From Desulfovibrio sp. (GTDB lineage: Bacteria; Desulfobacterota; Desulfovibrionia; Desulfovibrionales; Desulfovibrionaceae), in assembly GCA_022837365.1 (NCBI GenBank), contig JALHHV010000144.1:1-7085 (forward strand): a stretch of DNA of 7,085 bases. The letters are read 5' to 3'. The translations under genes and the position numbers were made by a program. The notes under the pieces were generated by a model. That model saw only the letters and a list, made by a program, of their open reading frames with translations, was not told where the DNA came from and did not search any database. Position 1 is the stretch's first letter, and each line of letters starts with the position of its first letter. This document shows positions 6,242 through 7,085 of the stretch, piece by piece.

Positions 6242-6640
6242 CTACCAGTGTCCTTCCCGGTCGGGCTCCGTCGCCGGGGCCAGGCTGCCTTCCGCCAGGG
6301 AACGCAGGGCCTGGCGCGCGGTGGCGTGCGTTGCAAGATAGATGGCGATGCCGCCCCGCCGCAGCGCCGTGTATGCCTTGGGTCCCACGTGGCCGGTGAT
6401 CACGGCCTCCGCCCCGGCGTCGGCGGCGGCCTGCGCGGCCTGGATGCCCGCGCCCTGGGCCAGCGACATGTTGCAGGCCGTATCCAGCCTGCGCACCGCC
6501 CCCGTGGCCGTATCGCACAGCAGATAGCCTTGCGCCCGCCCGAAACGCGGGTCCAGGCGGGCGTCCAGAAGGGCGTCGCCCTCCGCCGCGCCGGGCGGGG
6601 CGTCCGGCACGTTGTCCTGTACGGTGATGAGAACCTGCAT
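6242..6640 (-). CDS. orp: orange protein (ORP)-like NifX/MTH1175-family protein
   Basis: Small (132 aa) single-domain member of the dinitrogenase iron-molybdenum cofactor biosynthesis family. In Desulfovibrio, ORP binds a Mo-Cu-S cluster non-covalently and forms a complex with MinD/Mrp-type ATPases; its physiological role has been linked to cell division and metal-cluster handling. Seen here: strand MQVLITV, then LDPRFGRAQGYLL at 29-41, the helix GAGIQAAQ at 63-70, and GAEAVITGHVGPKAY at 76-90, all family hallmarks. Residues 9-27 (Pro/Ala/Asp-rich) look like an insertion after the first strand. Cys42 and Cys56 are the only cysteines. ATG 6640 is chosen because AGGAG (6654-6650) lies 9 bases upstream and the product then begins with the expected first strand; the frame is open further upstream to 7072 but overlaps the neighbour. 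It starts 4 bases after the upstream gene and ends 2 bases before mrpORP. Confidence 0.85.
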   Translation of the reverse strand: MQVLITVQDNVPDAPPGAAEGDALLDARLDPRFGRAQGYLLCDTATGAVRRLDTACNMSLAQGAGIQAAQAAADAGAEAVITGHVGPKAYTALRRGGIAIYLATHATARQALRSLAEGSLAPATEPDREGHW

Positions 6641-6644
6641 GGTG

Positions 6645-7076
6645 TCATTCTCCTGCGTTGCGACGCCGCCGCCGAAAGCAGGCTGCGTCCGTTGTGGTGC
6701 ATGGGCCGCCGCGCCGTGGCCCGCCGCCCCTGCCATCGAGGGGACGGCATCCGGGCATGGCAAGCGTATCCGGCCTGCCCCGCGCAAGAGCGGACAGCAC
6801 GTCCGCCTCGCTGCCCGAAAGCCACGGCAGGACGGCGATCCCGGCCATCTCCACGGCGTTCCGCCAGCATGGACGGATCCCTCCGCACACCAGCAGGGAA
6901 ACTCCATGGCGCGACAGAACGTCGATGAGCGGCGCTGAACCGCCATCCGGCACGGGGAGGACGGTCCGTTCCGCCGGAACCCCGCCGGACATGCGCACGC
7001 AACGCAGTTCGGCGGCCGTTTCCAGCAGCGTGGCAAGGCGATCCTCGATGCAGGCAAGGCAGACATGGGCATTCAT
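6645..7076 (-). CDS. Cys-rich NifX/NifB-family cluster-binding protein
   Basis: First visible gene of the - strand operon, 143 aa. The fold is recognisable from VSLLVCGGI at 59-67, followed by AGIAVLPWLSG at 78-88 and DVLSALARG, the C-terminal half of the NifX/NifB-like domain. MPGCRP (107-112), then an Arg/Gly-rich basic tail, is a pattern I associate with the NifB/NifX proteins next to ORP genes. Cysteines are abundant (6, 9, 26, 64, 70, 110, 126, 133), including a CLAC motif at 6-9 right at the N-terminus, so metal or Fe-S cluster binding is plausible but unproven. ATG 7076 has only nine visible upstream bases (GGGGA at 7085-7081, rather close) and the frame stays open to the edge, so an earlier start is possible. 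The alignment of its first strand with the family start favours 7076. The promoter is outside the window. Confidence 0.78.
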   Translation of the reverse strand: MNAHVCLACIEDRLATLLETAAELRCVRMSGGVPAERTVLPVPDGGSAPLIDVLSRHGVSLLVCGGIRPCWRNAVEMAGIAVLPWLSGSEADVLSALARGRPDTLAMPGCRPLDGRGGGPRRGGPCTTTDAACFRRRRRNAGE

Positions 7077-7085
7077 GGCGTCCCC

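Noticed and set aside
4812..6341. 509-codon open frame on the + strand opposite mrpORP and the end of orp
   Set aside because: It is antisense to a protein with intact Walker A, Mrp signature and CxxC motifs, shows shadow composition, and starts within 3 bases of the pnp terminator T-run.
6240..6518. 93-residue N-terminal extension of MrpORP in the open frame
   Set aside because: It overlaps the orp coding region, and the ATG at 6239 has its own ribosome-binding site and follows the orp stop by 2 bases.
6242..7072. 276-codon open frame that would extend the ORP-like protein by 144 N-terminal residues
   Set aside because: The extra part overlaps the Cys-rich NifX-family gene in another frame and has no family similarity. 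A good Shine-Dalgarno precedes the internal ATG at 6640.

Overview
The window reads as a piece of chromosome from a GC-rich, anaerobic, sulfate-reducing deltaproteobacterium of the Desulfovibrio / Nitratidesulfovibrio type. Three things point there: the strong G/C third-position bias, the gene order DHH phosphoesterase - truB - rpsO - pnp, and above all an orange-protein (ORP) operon with a fused Mrp-ORP ATPase, a system I know from Desulfovibrio vulgaris. The genus is inference; the gene identities rest on motifs visible in the translations.

Left part (1-4734, + strand): the downstream end of a translation / RNA-metabolism operon. A DHH/DHHA1 phosphoesterase of the NrnA type (19-1011) is followed 5 bases later by truB, tRNA pseudouridine synthase B (1017-1943). 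Next is rpsO, ribosomal protein S15 (GTG start at 1966, stop at 2235). After a 231-base spacer comes pnp, polynucleotide phosphorylase (2467-4734). The spacer holds no gene but is full of inverted repeats. These are a 16-bp perfect palindrome just after rpsO, two further hairpins, and two adjacent long-range stems, the last of which covers the pnp Shine-Dalgarno. This resembles the rpsO-pnp region of E. coli, where RNase III processing and PNPase autoregulation act, although nothing here is homologous by sequence that I can tell. PNPase carries an unusual Arg/Gly/Asp repeat tail. A classical intrinsic terminator (4778-4809) closes the operon.

Right part (4824-7076, - strand, convergent with pnp): a tightly packed three-gene operon. 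In transcription order it encodes a Cys-rich NifX/NifB-family protein (7076-6645), an orange-protein-like NifX-family protein (6640-6242), and MrpORP, a Mrp/NBP35 P-loop ATPase fused to a C-terminal ORP/NifX-like domain (6239-4824). Gaps are 4 and 2 bases, so translation is probably coupled. All three products carry a NifX-like fold, which suggests one module for handling Fe-S and/or Mo-containing clusters. The promoter lies beyond the right edge.

No tRNA, rRNA, CRISPR array, insertion sequence or phage gene was seen. The most interesting points are the structured pnp leader, the low-complexity Arg-Gly tail of PNPase, and the metal-ligand-rich repeat N-terminus of MrpORP within an operon encoding three NifX-like domains.
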